From: Ancylostoma caninum
Taxonomy: Eukaryota; Nematoda; Chromadorea; Rhabditida; Ancylostomatidae
Reading direction: 5' to 3'
Length of the DNA: 64,000 nucleotides
Assembly (NCBI GenBank): GCA_037903475.1
Contig: JBAJFG010000370.1
Location: forward strand, 186,001 to 250,000
Both the position numbers and the translations under genes were made by a program. This document shows, in pieces, positions 39,106-52,993 of the stretch. The notes beneath the pieces were generated by a model, which saw nothing but the letters and a program-made list of their open reading frames with translations, was not told the DNA's origin and did not search any database. Position 1 is the stretch's first letter. Each line of letters begins with the position of its first letter.

Positions 39106-42100
39106 CAAGCGTTTCAATCCATTAAATGCTACCAAATCAGATTTGGCTGCGTCAGGGGATCAGTGAAGTACTCATTTCGGATCCTAGGGGAAAACTCCCG
39201 ACCATGAAGACCGTGAGCTTATTTGGTGGTTCACTCTACCATCCAGGCAAATAACTGGGAAGATGTGCATATGTTTCATGTTCGCTCTCTAATGTTTAAA
39301 GCACTGGATTACCACCTGCCAAACAACAAGAACAAAGCAAATCAAGAAAAAACTCGGTGCAAAGTGCACTGATTATGTGCCAGTGACTTTGTTATACGTG
39401 AAAGAAGTTAAAATTTTGCAGTTCTCGCCAGTGATATCGTAGCCTCACTCAGGCCTTACGATTTACGCCACTTCTGGGGAATTTACGAGTTATGACCTAT
39501 GACAATCATTTTTTCTTAAACACAATCCTGTTCACTAGTGACCCTAATTGAAACACTGCCACCAGAAGTGTAGCAGCATCCCTCGCAGTAATGCCTCATC
39601 ATCGCAGAAGACGATGACAGCGAAGGAAAAAAACCTTTATGAGAAATGGATCATGGAAAAGATGATGCAAGGCATGTCTATGTCCTAAATGGAGCACAAC
39701 AGTACCCATAAGCACTTGTGGAGCAGTTGCAAAAGAACTGAGGATAGAATACAATCCTCCACCGCCTCCCCCTATTTGCCATCTCTTCGCTTTACCCTTC
39801 CTCAAAGGAACCATAATTAAATCGTCTCCATCGCCTGCTATGTTCTGTAACTGAGAGAAAATTTTTGCTGTTCAAAGAACAGCAAAAAGTCTTCCGATAG
39901 CTGTTTGGGATTAGGAGAAGAGGACTAAGCATTACAAGTCTGCAGAACTCACTCGATCTTTCTAAGCAAAAGGCAATTCAATTTCTGCTATCATTGTTCC
40001 TCCTTTCGCTCGAAGCTGTAATTTCAGCCCCGAATTGTAGCACTGCTATAGCAGTGGAAGAAATATAACGGTAAGTGGCAAGACAGTGGTGACGCATATT
40101 TAGCTACAATTAATAAAATTGTGGTACCCTTCGCTTAGAAAATTTGTATTCTCATTTCATTTCATTTCTGCACAAGCACCTTGGATCAAAAAATTGAACA
40201 GGACTTAAACGGGCTTTACAAGTACCGGAACTATGCCTGATTATTTATTTATTTATTTATTTGTGCACTCGCCGGTGCGCCAGCAAGAAATTAAAACATA
40301 GCTTAAAAGTGTAGTATGAGCAAACAGGAACGAAAATTAATTAGAAACAGCAGACAAGGCAGAAAAGGCATCGATGACCTACATGCCGATCTTGGGAAAG
40401 TGAATGGGCATTAAAAGCTGGGACCTGAAATGATTATAATAGTATGGACAAATTTGATAAGGTTAGGTGAGCCGAATATAAGCTTTCCAGGACCAGACCT
40501 TTGCGATTTTTGAAATTTATCGATGAGAGATTGAAAATAATTCTATTGTGTAGCCATAGTGCGTTTCACCGAGGACGACAGTTTTAGAGACGCCAGATAG
40601 GACAGGAAAATAGAAAAGTGTACAGCAACCGGAGAAGGTGGAGAGAAGTGCAGAAAAAGGACAAATAGTCGATCATCGTGAGATAAAGACAACATTCAGA
40701 GTTCTAACAGGGTCTACTTTAGGACTCCTCACACAAAGATTCATCATCCTCAGAGGTTACAATTACCGGTACCAGGGAACGGGAGTCTAAGGACCGGGAG
40801 ACAAGTAATGAATCAAATATGGCTTTGAAGTCAACGAGACAATTTATGTGCTTTTCATTAGTTTTTGGATTGCGGCGGGGGGGGGGGGATAAAAATGTGA
40901 AGATAGGAGGAGCGAGCACGGGAGAATAAGGGGAAACTAAATTTGCGAATCCTGGTACCATGAGGTAGCTCTCGATAGGCTCTTTCCAAGTATGTACACC
41001 ACACCCAATACAGACCTGTTACACGCCTTCCTAATGCCCGAAATGTACACCCTCGGGGCAGCCGCTGTTAATTACATACACCTTGGACACATTTTAAGAC
41101 ATGAAAACGAGGACAATCCTCACAAAATCCAGAAACCTTCGTTTTTAGTGTCAGTTTAACATATGTAGCTCTCATGTAGTTAGTACAACAACCACTATTA
41201 AAAAGTGGTTAAAAAAGGAAAACAGATGAAGTCCACTGTCTGTAGATGGCTGATATGCAGCGTTTGCGGGTGAGAGATTCCTCTTATATGTAGTTGTCTC
41301 AGGAAGGTTCCGTACGTCTCCATTACTCGCTCAGTTCGATGGAAATGAGCGTCCCCATATTGGGTACATAGTTGCAAGAACGAGTGCAGAAACGATTCAA
41401 GAAACAATGCCCTAAATAAGAGTCCCTCGTCCAATAGCGGCTTCTTCTAATGGGAAGTGTAATTGCTTTAGTTGTTCTTTGTTTTAGAGCCACAGCGTCT
41501 GGGCTGGAAGGAAATAAGATTCGCTTGCTGTTGGAAGTGAAATTACACTACTAGCAACTGCACTTTAGTAGCGATGGGATGTACTAAATCGGAATGGGAC
41601 GCAGTTAGGCGGAAAACCAGTACAAATAGATTGACGAGAAATTCCGAGAAGGTAGGATACAATCCAGGAAATGTTGGCTGGGATGATGTCGACAAGGAAC
41701 GAAATTGCTGCGTGGAGACGTGGGTGAAGAACGGATGGTGTTTGTGTGGAGTGTTTGAGCTGAACAGTACGGGGGCGCGAGCTGTTCCGGAGCACAGGTA
41801 AATACTGTTGTTGGACCTTGGAACAGAACTCGAAGATCATTTCAGGTGGAATTTCGGATGAAAAAGAAGGAAATAGAAATGGAAGGAGCAGATTGTAAAG
41901 TGCTGAGAGCATGGAAAGGTGTAAGAAGTGCAGGATTCCCTGGTAAATCTATGGATAAGACAAAGGAAAGGCCAATAGAAAAAATACACAGGAAAGAATA
42001 GGAGAAGGACGATTACTAGCCATATATGGCGAGCCAAGAATGGTAGGACCGGTTGAGCCTATGGACCTGAAATGTATTGTATTTTTTGTAATGAAAAAAA

Positions 42101-42420
42101 TTATTATCACTCTCCCCCTACGGTATTTATAAGATCAATAAATACCAGCGCTGAAAGTTCTAGAAGACTGGGAAGCGAGATTGATTGGAGCCCATGAAAC
42201 CCGCTAAAATACAGTTGCTATCTTTGTTTTCTCTAACAAATTGAAATTCCATGTACACATTTATCTCCAAGTCTCAGAGCGAATTCGAGGGTATCAAGTG
42301 AACTGTGCCACTATCGATGAAGATCAGCATGGCGATACATACTATATCCTGTTGTATAATACAATGGGTCGACTATTGATTTATTGGAAAACGCCTCGAC
42401 AAATCACCTCCTTCAAACCC
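39106..42420. other. No gene recognised
   Basis: Contains the hairpin at 39862, a TTTA microsatellite at 40240 and a G12 tract at 40877. Open frames at 41565-41912 overlap on both strands without motifs. Confidence 0.55.
39862..39888. repeat. Perfect 12 bp hairpin with AAA loop
   Basis: TTTTTGCTGTTC, AAA, GAACAGCAAAAA. Isolated; too short for a microRNA precursor. No function assigned. Confidence 0.6.
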
Positions 42421-43188
42421 TTAAAGGCAGCACCCACGGAAATTTTCAACTCCAAGATTTCAAGATAACCTTGGGTTTTCGACCATGAAGAACACGAATA
42501 TGAGGTTCAATTCCACTTAAAAGTCACAGGAAAACAATTTTCGGATACTCTGAATTTGCTGCGATTCAACAAAACGGTCGAGTTGTCAGGCATGGGGTAG
42601 GGCAAAAAATCGATAACACTGACTTGATCGCCACGTATTTCCTCGACGGATTTGGATATTTTCGTGGTTTTGCAGCATATTCAAGTCAGAAAAGAACAGA
42701 AATCAGAAGAAAATGAAGTGTGAGCAGCACAGACTTACTGGTGAAGAAAAAACGAGTACAAGTGGGAAAGAATGGAAAAGAAATAGTACAAATACACAAA
42801 ATAGGAAGAAATGGTTGTTATGAAAAGAGAAAACGGAAAACAGCTGGTGAGAAGAAAGATTAGAATCAAACAGACAGCTGCAGCCAAAATAGTGTAAGAA
42901 TGGCACGAAAAAGTCTGCGAAACAGAATTTTTTTCAAACAAAAACTGAGCGATTGTATGTGAAAACAGCTGATTCATTTCAACATCGCCCCACGGCTATT
43001 CCTGCGCAGCAGGTCAACTCGTATCAGCGGGCTGGGTTCGAACTGTTGAACTGATGTTATACTTGTGATATCTCATGAAATGCGTGGTTTCTGACAGTAT
43101 TTCCATCATAGAATTGTCGGAACAATGCCTGAGGTTCGAAAACTCTCAAAAGTTCGATGGTGAAGATTATCGTGGGTGCTGCCTTTAA
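42421..43188. mobile_element. MITE with TTAAAGGCAG termini, subfamily A
   Basis: 768 bp including the terminal TTAA at each end. The inverted repeat TTAAAGGCAGCACCCACG is exact on both sides and continues into GRWAATYTTCA. The bases outside TTAA are unrelated, so TTAA is either the target duplication or the tip of the repeat. The interior is AT-rich with no intact ORF. Confidence 0.8.
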
Positions 43189-46100
43189 ATAAGCAATACG
43201 AAGTGCAATCAATGCGTGCTAATCTCTCCCCAACTAAACGGAAAATTCCAACGTTCAATGTTTAACTAGCTAACCTACATGGTGAAGTGATTACCCTTCG
43301 AGTGTGCAGATGAAATCCTGAGGACAGAAGCGACCAATAACTGAAAATTGCTGACCAAGATAGTTATCACTTTTCTTCAGAACTTTGACGCGTGTTACGA
43401 AGGAGCTGCGTGAAGTTGACCCAGAAGATTGAAATAAAACCTATAGATTACATTCTAAGAGAAACTAGCAAAAGGGGTGAGGAAAAGAAAAAAGGGTCTG
43501 CTGCCCTGTGGGGGATCCAATAGTTAGAGAAAAGCTATTTTAAAAATAAATTTGGTGCGGAATTGGTTTTAAACCGTGATGATCAAAGATCAACGCTTCT
43601 ATTCATTTAGATTCCACTCCGAGCATCTCGATTAGCCTTGTCCACTTTCTTTGTTGGGATATTCTTTGTTGAAATAAATGTTGGTGAGGATATTGAATTT
43701 CATCAGAATGCCCACTTAGGACTTCAGAAGTCACCTACATGATGTACGGGTCTTGTATAAATATTGCAGTGGGCAGCTCTGGGTGTCGTGTAAAATAGAG
43801 ATCAAAAGCCTAGTAGTAACATATAGGCTACTTCCGTTGACATTTCCTAGCTTCTTGCTATACTTCCGTTAAAAAAATCAACAGTCGGATACAAGTTATC
43901 AAAGATCTAAAAAACATGCCTTTGGCGGAAAGGAGCTGAGGTTTCTTAGATGAGCGAAACTGGCCAATGCTTCTTTTTGAAAAAAAAATTGCCGTGTTAG
44001 GAAAACGTTCTATGAAGAACACGGCACCAAAAAAATGTAGTCTTTATAGAGGAATAAAGAGAGATTTCGAAGCTTTCTCTACTCTCTATGGAACGTGGAC
44101 GTGGGTTTTTCAAAGAAAACAACATGTGATGCGATAGATTAGAATAATTTGTTGCTATCCGGAGCCTGGAAGGGTAGTGTAATCAAGTTTAAGCTGCCCA
44201 GCTGAGGTCAGGAGTCCTAATGTCCTTGGGGACTGGAATAAGCGATGTTGATCTGATTTTTCTCGGAATTTGCTGGAAACGAGCGCCAGATTTAGCGGGT
44301 TGCTAAGAATATCTACCACATAACAGCGTCTGTGATGGAAACAGAAGTTGTGGCAGGGATATCACGCTATATGTCTGGGGTGAGACTTAACAATGACATG
44401 CATAAATAAACATCTATTGCGCATGTTCGCGCTTACTCAACCTCTCATTAGAGCCTCTCAGGATAACATTACGCTGTAGTGATGAAGTATACTTCACACG
44501 AATGTAAGCAGCTTCTTCTTTATCCTCGATAACGCTGGTTGTGCTATTTTAAGGGAAAGAACCAGCCGATACGTTGTTCTATCATGCATCGGTGGCTTCA
44601 CGGCTCAAGAGCTGCTCGAGTGGAAAGCGATGACGTCAGCAGCTGGCACATATCGCTTACGTTTCTCGGCTTCTTCACTGCGGTCTTAGGGAGGTAATAG
44701 CAAAAAAAGGGTACGTGGTGACTTTGTTTCCAGAAAAAAATTGTTTTATTCGATTGCACCATTTCAGACATATCAATTCCATCAGAATATTTTTAAGGTG
44801 AGCGAAATATTAGACATCTATCTCAGTAGAACTTCAAGACAGATGGTTATGCCGGTCATGTTCTCCGACCAAATTTGAAGGCCCCGCCAAAATCCGAGAC
44901 ATCAGTCCCAAACGTCGTTCACCATTGTGACCCCCATTCAGCGTAAAAATTCTAACCCTCCTAAGCTTCGGCGTACTCTTCCCCTTCCACATCTACTTAT
45001 AAACAAAAACACACGGTAATCCATGATATCAACCCCCCAAGACCCGTACCTATCTAAAATTCAATCCAAAGCTCTAGTTGGACTTTACTTGTTGTTTTCG
45101 ATATTTTTGAAGAATTTTTCTTAAACAGATGCTAGCTGATGCCTTCTCGATTATGTTCCTTATCCTTTCCGTCCTTCTTATATCATACCCCCACAGTGTA
45201 ACACCACCAGAGAATAATAAAAGTGAACCTGCAGTAGCTGGTTGGAATTTTCAGTAGATTGGTTCAGTAGATGTCTATTTTTGCTGTTTTTGCCCCTATC
45301 TTAGGACAACATGGGATGGAAACAGAGTCGGAGCGAAGTGCATTCATTTCAGAGTTTCTGAGCTGAAAATTGAGGAAGAGAGGAAGAATTATTAGATAGA
45401 GCGTAGACAGATGTCAGCAGCAGTAGATAGATAGATGTCAGCAGCAGTACATAATGAAACGTAAGCCACTTGTCCTCCAAAAACTGCTCTTCTCGGTAAA
45501 ATTTATTACATTTCACCTTGTCCAGGTGAAAATTTTCTTGCTTCTCTACGTTTCTATGAGCGCAGCTTTCTACTAATGAAAATATCACGAACTTTACTAA
45601 TGTGGCTCTAGTTCAGAAGATGAGCTTACGTTGAAGCTCTTATTCATGATGAAACACCTTCTAGACCAATGTGTGAGTGAATTCAGTGGAGCAAAGTTTT
45701 TACTTATTCATTACTCATTTAGTCACAGGTTGAACAAATAATAATGGAGCTCCAAGTGAAAAAGAAAAATAGCTTTATCATTGTTTTCTGACGAAAACAC
45801 TTTAGTCATGTAAAAAGCTCTAAGCAGCTCTTCAAAACAAAACAGCATTGTACAAAACACCTGCTAAATACAAAAGCTGTACAACGACTGGACAACATGT
45901 CTTCATATGATAGGCTTTCTCAGAAAAAATCAAAGCATTTTTTCACTCTACAAAACGAAGTTGTTGCAGCTGGTGAGGAAGAACTAGAAGAGATTAGAGG
46001 AACGGAAGCCTCTCGTATTGTCGGGTCTTACGGATTACATAAAAAATGCTGTAAAAAAATGTTCGCCACAGGGATACAACTGAGCATTGTATATTTACCG

Positions 46101-48628
46101 AAAAGCTTACTTCAAAGAGGCTGGGTTAAGCGATGAATAGGTAAGCTAGTATTTCTATCTGGATCAGGGTCGGGGAGGATTTGATTTCTTTTTTTTCGTA
46201 TTCGATGAAATAAGAGCGTGTACATATAGAAGAATATAAAAAATTAGTTTTGTCTGGAAGTACATATGCTTTTCCTGTTTTGATGGCCGTTTCCTTTTCA
46301 CACTGATGAGTAGGGGCGAGAAAATACATAAATTGCCGCGAAAGGATTTCATATTTGTCCTAAAAGGAAATTGCCAGTAATGAATAAGAATAATGAATAT
46401 TGATGTGCAATGATGAAGGATAACTTGCTGGAAATGAAATTTGCTACGAGGCATCGAGCAAGCTCTAACGAGGTAATGGGTGAAGTCGTCCTGAATTCTC
46501 CTCGGACGAAACTAAGGAAGCCAACTCAGACGAGTTGACCTCGAATAGAGTTGGAGGACGCGGAACATTCCCGAAAGTAGCCAGAAATTGCATTGTTAGC
46601 GGCGAGTGAATTACTCCGAGATTCGTGCAAAACAGTAGCGTCGGCCTATTTCCATCCTGGGAGCAGGCTGGTGGGTTGATCTGTGCCCAACACTGAAAAA
46701 ACTGGAGTCCATGGCAGCGACAAGAGTTGGTGGATCGCGAGACTCGGGAAAACTGAATCGCTGACGAATCAACAAACATCGGAGCAAACAAAGCTCGGCA
46801 CGTTTGCGTTTCCTCTTTGTAGCCTTTCGTAAATAATGAATGTGTCTTCATGAACGTACAATCTACTCGAGTTGATTGAAATTAGGGTCACAGGAGTCAG
46901 TAATTAGAGAAACAGCGGCAGTTTTTTTCCTGCTACTTTAAGGTAAAAAAGCTACCATAATTGTTTTTGATAAAATGTCTAGCTTGGATTTTGATTTTTC
47001 TGAATGAGCGATTTTTGCAGCATTCTTGTTTAAAATTCTGATGTGTCATCCAATTCTTTCTCAAGCTGTAGAAGAGATTCGTAGATATTCCAAGTCTGGA
47101 TGAGCAAAAAAATTTCGGGGATCACCTACCTAAGTAGCACTCGGCCGACTACACTTTTCACTGCCTATAAGCATCCCATATATTTTGCTACGACTTTATG
47201 TAAAGAAATAATCCTCATAATATAAACGGCGCGATCCTTTTTTCTTGATGATTTTCTGGATATAATCAAATTTGCCAAACAGAGTACAACCTCCTTTCGG
47301 CACTTATTTAATAATATAGAGGGAATCCTCATTAGCATGCATGTCATTTCGAGACAGGAAAAGAATATGGTTTGGGAGATGAAAAATATTTTTTCGTAGT
47401 CGCAGAAAATTTGCCATTGAAATATCGCAGAAAATAGCTCCGATTTTCATCAAGATATTTTCTATTTCATTCACATGCTTGTTTAATTAGGACCCAATTT
47501 GCTTGATAAATTCGAATTGGAACACTCTCCTTCTAGTAAGACAAAAAATACGTAGAACGAGAGCAACACGGTCCTGGAGGAAATTTGGGGAGAGTTGTGG
47601 ATTGTTTCCATCGAATATTTGAAATATATGAACTGGTTTTCAAATTTTCAACAAAACTATCTGGCTTTTATCCTAGGCCAATGGGTTAATTTTTTTCGCC
47701 GAGAGTGCGAAATTTAAGTATCTTTTTTTCTATCAAATTAGTTCTTCTTTTTTCTTTTATTTACCATGGTTGTACCTCACTTCTCCCACGGACCTTTCGA
47801 AATATTTTCACTCTGTCATAGTTCAGTAGAAAGTTGAAAGGTTTACAATAATCTATTTATCCAACTTAGAGGGTACAGAAACCAATGAGTAATGTTTCAC
47901 TATCTAGATGCTCGTGGATAGCAGCTGCCTCGTAAGCACTAAAGTAATTTATCAGATTTCATGGATCACATGCTTCGATAGGAGTATAACATACCTGGAA
48001 GAATTCATCCATTCAGTTCAAAGCAGTCCTTGACTACCTATGTACATATATGATTTGCTGAGATCTTGTCTAGGATCCAGTTGTGTACGTACAAGGCCAA
48101 AAGCAGAACATTTGTTAACGTATTTAATTGATATACGTAAAAGTGGATGTTACTCTCAAATATCGTACTCGAACCTCGGATCTGTATCAGAAAGGCAAAA
48201 AAGAACTCAAGAGAAAAAAAAGAGAAATTGAGAATGTGATAAGCTAAAAATACCACAAATCACACAGAAATTACAGGTTACGCTCAAAATTTCAGAAAAA
48301 TATGGCTCTTAACATCGAGTCTCATCCTTGTCTATCCAATTAAGCATTTCCAGTGAGTATCATTTGCGCTCGTGCTCTATTTCTGGATAATAAGTGTCCA
48401 CAGAGAGCATCCAACCGGGTGCGCCGCACCAAATAATGCTAGCTATTATTCAAACAATGAACCAGACACGCTCAGAAGACATGCCGGAAAGCCACTCGAG
48501 GTGAAGAGAGGGCAGTGAGAGCTTTCGATGACCTCACTCAAGATACGCCACAAAAAGTAAACAAACAACACCTGGCGTGCGAGACAACACAGCTCAGCAT
48601 GCTCAAATTGGTGGCGCACGTTCTTTGG
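43189..48628. other. No gene recognised
   Basis: AT-rich. The only longer open frame is 128 codons on the minus strand (46465-46851), with no recognised domain. Confidence 0.55.
45405..45447 (+). repeat. Short tandem duplication (ATGTCAGCAGCAGTA)
   Basis: Two copies, separated by GATAGATAGA microsatellite sequence. Confidence 0.6.
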
Positions 48629-48685
48629 GGTAGCTTAACCACTTAGGGGGTTGAGGTGAAGGCTTTGAGTTCGATCGTTGGTTGA
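48629..48685 (+). mobile_element. Possible tRNA-derived SINE head
   Basis: GGTAGCTTAACCACTTAGGG resembles an A box, and GAGTTCGATCG about 30 bp on resembles a B box. No target duplication was found. Weak. Confidence 0.3.
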
Positions 48686-48910
48686 TGGCCTTTGATCAGA
48701 TCTAGTCCTCACCTCTCTGTTGTATTAGTTGTTTTCAACACTCAGTTTGCTCCGCACTCTGAAGTTTTTGGGGGAACAAAAGACACAAAAGAGACCAAGG
48801 CCATAGCACATGTTTCATTCGTTTTTTTTTTGTGTTGCAAGCTTTCTTTGATGGCTTTACTTTGTCACCCATGGTTCACCCTATTTGGAACTTCGGTGAG
48901 AAGAATAGGA

Positions 48911-50096
48911 CTAAAGGCAGTGTCCAGGCAGAATCTTCACTATTGGTATCTAAAGCCGATCCAGTGCCCGCTCCGCCCCTTCAAAGATTTCGGGAAAACA
49001 TGTTAAGTCATGCCTAAGGTTGTAAAGACATGTTTTACTGTCTAGCAGTCTGGTCCCTCTCTATTCTCTTATACTGCGGATGGAACTCACACCAACATGT
49101 GCTAACTTGTTGAACATGCATTCCTAGATTTGACAGGTTTTTAACACGTTGACGACAATGGGACCCACCGGTGGGTCCCACTCTGGCGGCCACCAGGGAC
49201 CAAGGGACCCACCGGTGGGTCCCACGTCAAAAATGGGGTTCTCCAAATCCGAATCCCGTGAAAGTTTGCGTAGGTGGGTAATTTCACGTGATGAACTTGA
49301 ATATGACCACCGTTTTGTACCGTAGCCCTTGTTCCGCAGGTTACGGTAGGTATACTGTAGAAAAACGAATCTTTCAGAAACTGCTGAAACTTTGCACAGG
49401 TAGCTTATTTTACATGCTGATTACGAAAATAATAACCATTTTGTACCGTAACCCTTGTTCCGCAGGTTACGGTAGGTATACTATAGGAAAACGAATGAAA
49501 AACGCGTAGGGTATTGGGATGCCCCATTAGACAAAATTTCAAAGAATTCTGAGAGATTTGGTTTTCTACAGTATACCTACCGTAGCCCTACAAATATGGG
49601 TTACGGTAGAAAATGTATGTCATATTCGTGATCTGCGTCTCATGTTACTATGTTCCGGTAAGACAAATTCAGAAATAAAGGTAGAATTAGTCTTGGTCCC
49701 ACGTGGCACCCACAGCGAAAACGTTAATTGTCGTCAATGTGTTAATCAGCGTCAATCCAGAAATTCGCGCTAAATTTCTTAAAAAAATGGTTACTGCTAG
49801 AAATACTAATGGAAAAAAGCAAAAAGCAATCAAGGAAATGTCCCTTAGGATCATCTGTAGCAATAATTAGCTGGTTTGTCCAAAACTTCGAGAGTTCGAG
49901 AAGCCTTATTGCCTCCTTTTCATTTTGCACCGGACAACTCGTCCACATCGTAACTTTCAACTTCTAAAACCACAAATTTCAAGGTTTCTACGGGTAAAAT
50001 CTATACAGTTGCAATCAGCTCGTCGAGTAGAGTAACAGGATGGCAGGATAGAAGTGTTGAAATCTTTGCCTGGACACTGCCTTTAAGAGTTTGCTT
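48911..50096. mobile_element. MITE with TTAAAGGCAG termini, subfamily B, carrying a nested MITE
   Basis: The left end (c)TAAAGGCAGTGTCCAGGCA is matched exactly by the complement of the right end (50078-50096); the first T of TTAA has become C on the left. 1186 bp, reduced to about 585 bp if the nested element at 49145-49741 and one TTAA are removed. Confidence 0.65.
49145..49741. mobile_element. piggyBac-like MITE nested inside the 48911-50096 element
   Basis: 597 bp between exact TTAA duplications (49141-49144, 49742-49745). The terminal inverted repeat is CACRTTGACGACAAT with one mismatch. A 22 bp perfect palindrome centred on ACCGGT occurs at 49159-49180, with a second copy at 49204-49223. 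A 60 bp block (GTACCGTARCCCTTGTTCCG...) is repeated in tandem at about 49308 and 49435, and a related block is inverted at about 49562-49614. Confidence 0.82.
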
Positions 50097-50370
50097 TGAA
50101 GCAACTATAAATACGTATGTATGTACAGTACCGCTCTATGGGATCTCAAGAAAAAAAAAGCGAATATCTAAGCACCATAACGGAGAAAAGGGTCCTGTAA
50201 ACTTGGAATTTGGAACCTGTCGTACTAATGCAGCTAAGGTTGATTATTCTCATGCTGGCGGAATAGCACATTGGTTGAATTCACGGGGACCAATGGCATT
50301 GGGGAAACCTAAGTTTACCTATGTGTATGGGTGGAAAATGTGGAAAATAAAGATATAAAGGCATCGCCTG

Positions 50371-50804
50371 TTAAAGGAGGCAGCGCTCAATGAAGTTTTT
50401 GGATTGAAGATTTCGCGATATATCGGGGTTTTTAGAGACGATGAACTCATCGACAACGGTGTAGTTGCGTGAAACACGCGAAAAACACAAAAAAATGACG
50501 GCGGTATTTCTCGTGTGTCCACAGCGCGGACGAGTGCTCCGTGATGGGTCCCGCCACGGAATCCTGCAAATGGTACGAATTTCATAAACACGCCCCGGCT
50601 GAACCACATGCGCACTGCCTGTCAACGGCGTTAGTTGGCGTGACGGAATCCTAATGTCCAGAGCGGCAGATGTGTCCACGGCAGTATCTTCGCAGGTAGG
50701 CGACCATCCACTGTGTTCAACTTACTGGTGCGATTGCACAGCGGCCCGCTATATGGTAAGCGACTCATTTCAGAAGTGAAAATTTCCGTGAGTGCTGCCT
50801 TTAA
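50371..50804. mobile_element. MITE with TTAAAGGCAG termini, subfamily A, second copy
   Basis: 434 bp. The right end complements TTAAAGGCAGCACTCACGGA, as in the 42421 element. The left end TTAAAGGAGGCAGCGCTCA carries an insertion. TTAA at 50371-50374 and 50801-50804. Confidence 0.7.
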
Positions 50805-51638
50805 CTACAACATAAAATCACTTCAAAAATAGCCAAAGTGGCAAAACGTTTTCCACACTCAGTCAGTGACTGAAGATTCCGTCCATGTGCCAAATGAATG
50901 GCGAAATATTCATTTGTCAAGAGCATGTGACCCAAGTGAACTGGCGGACGTACCTGCAAAGTGACGCATCGGCTTAGTCTGATGATATCCTTGAGAAAAA
51001 AGTGAAAGTGAGGTAGAGAATTGATAGGCCATCTATCCGCGCTTTTTACTCCCCCTTCACTTTTGACTTAGGCTTCAAACAGCTGAGAACTTCCTATTTT
51101 CATTAATTTCTCCACGGGTCATGGTTGAGCAGGTTTCGATATCAACACAGCGAATATCAATAAAAGCCGTTTGAATGGGAATAAGCATAAACATCATATT
51201 ATAGAATCACCGCAATTAATGGATCATTTCGGCAGATTCATCTTTGAAGCCTTTATTGGTTGTAAAAAAGTCTCCTAATTTCTCTTGTTTCCCTCAGCTG
51301 TCTATCATTGTTCCATTGTCATCTGTGTCATTGTCATCTGTCTAATTGAAGAGGCCTGCAGTTTTATAAAGAGCCAGTGTGTACGGGGTTCCACGCAGTA
51401 TATCTTCCGTTGTTTTTGGGAAAATGGTTGTTGGCAGAAACGTGGCAGCCGGCACACACACGTGAAAAAGTGATTTTGGCATGGATTGTGTGGTGTAAGC
51501 GCCATGGCATACTTCACAGTGGCAACATCTTTACGTTCGATCAGCGTGAATCATTTTTGCGCAACTGATCTCTGGCCATCACGTTACACAATGCTTTTTT
51601 AGTTTTTCAAAGCACCGCAACCTTGCTCAATACCAATA

Positions 51639-51918
51639 AAGGATAAAGTGGTCGGCGTTAATCAATCCCGTCACGAGGGATGCGCCACGCATTCGACTTC
51701 ATCTGAGCATCGTAGAGGCGTTGAATGCGTATGTGCCCTGTACAATGACTTGCGGGGGGCACCCGATGTACCAAGTCAGTGCTTCATCCTCCCAGACTCC
51801 TCTGGTACCAATTTACCGACCCCGGAGGGATGGAAGGCTTGGTTGGCCTCGGGCGGGATCGAACCATCGATCGTGTGCGTGCGCAGCGAGCCTCTTACCA
51901 CTGCGCCACACGCGCCCC
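51639..51918 (-). mobile_element. tRNA-derived SINE
   Basis: Flanked by exact 10 bp direct repeats AATACCAATA (51629-51638, 51919-51928). On the minus strand the head has a pol III A box TGGCGCAGTGGTAAGAGG (51908-51891) and a B box GGTTCGATCCC (51865-51855), spaced as in a tRNA. A unique body follows and ends CTTTATCCTTT at the 51639 side. Length 280 bp. Transcription would start near 51918. Confidence 0.87.
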
Positions 51919-52993
51919 AATACCAATATTTTCATCCAAATCAAAAAGTGTTAGCACCTATGCAATGCTATCAAAGCAAATTACCTCATAATCGAGAGTT
52001 TTTCCGTTACTAGTTGATCTAGAGAACAGTATTGTCCACTTGGAGATACTCCAGCGCATGATTCCACCTGCTGACCATGGAAGGTTAAAAAAAATTTCTA
52101 GAGGTGTATTGATGCCTTGAGTACTTTTTGAGGGAGGTCGCTGGAGCCTAGCCACTGGGACGACCTCCACCTACTGTCGTGCATGTACCACTTTCCATCA
52201 ACGCTACCAATTCCTCCAACAAACATATGGTTTGGGTATTCGTAGTTCGAACACCCACATAGTTGTCGGCATTAACGTTTATTTTTTACTCAGAACAGGT
52301 CATCAATCTTTGAAATCCTTTTTTAAATTTTCTGCTGCAAAAAATTGCGAGGAGAGAATATGTAACTAGAAAGATGGAAGATGGAAGAAATCCTACTGTT
52401 CCCTCGTGGTCTTTTTTCAGAGATGTTCACTCGAAAACGAGGAGTACCAGACGTTTTCTTGCTGACGTGATCCAATGAATCATACTCTGCTGACTGGTGT
52501 GTAAATAGGCGATGTCCAGTGGTCCAAGTTGATGAGTGTTGTAATGCGACAATTATCGCAGATTGAGCTGCGGCCTCGCCTCATAACCTTCTTTTCACTC
52601 TTAGCAGTTTTACATTCAAGCTGAATGTCAGTTTTTTTCATAAACAAACAGTTTCTCTCAAATTTTACTTTGATCAGGACTGATAGCATTCATTATATTA
52701 CGTGATTGTGGTATGACGTATGTAATGCTGTCCCAAAAGTTCCTTGAGAATTTTACGTCTAGAACGCTCGGTATTTCTTATCACCTATTCTTTCCCGCCC
52801 TCGCTCTTCCATCCTTTCGTGGTAAGAATCTTCTCATGAAATAACTGAATTAACTGTTAATCCAGCTTGAAAAAAACTGTTCATTGCATTTGTCTTACAT
52901 TTGAGTTGCCCTTCTTGGTTTGCATCATCATTACTCTTAGAAATAATTTCGCTGAATCCTAGTAATCTCTACGTGTTTTGACGATAATCTGCA

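Noticed and set aside
39862..39888. Terminator or microRNA hairpin
   Set aside because: A 12 bp stem with 3-base loop is too short for a microRNA precursor, and intrinsic terminators do not apply in this eukaryotic context.
43018..43046. tRNA gene or SINE B box (GGGTTCGAACTG)
   Set aside because: No A box at the right distance and no cloverleaf.
46295..46340. Hammerhead from CTGATGAGTAGGGGC
   Set aside because: No complementary stem II and no correctly placed GAAA.
46465..46851. 128-codon open frame (-)
   Set aside because: No domain recognised; could be an exon but nothing supports it.
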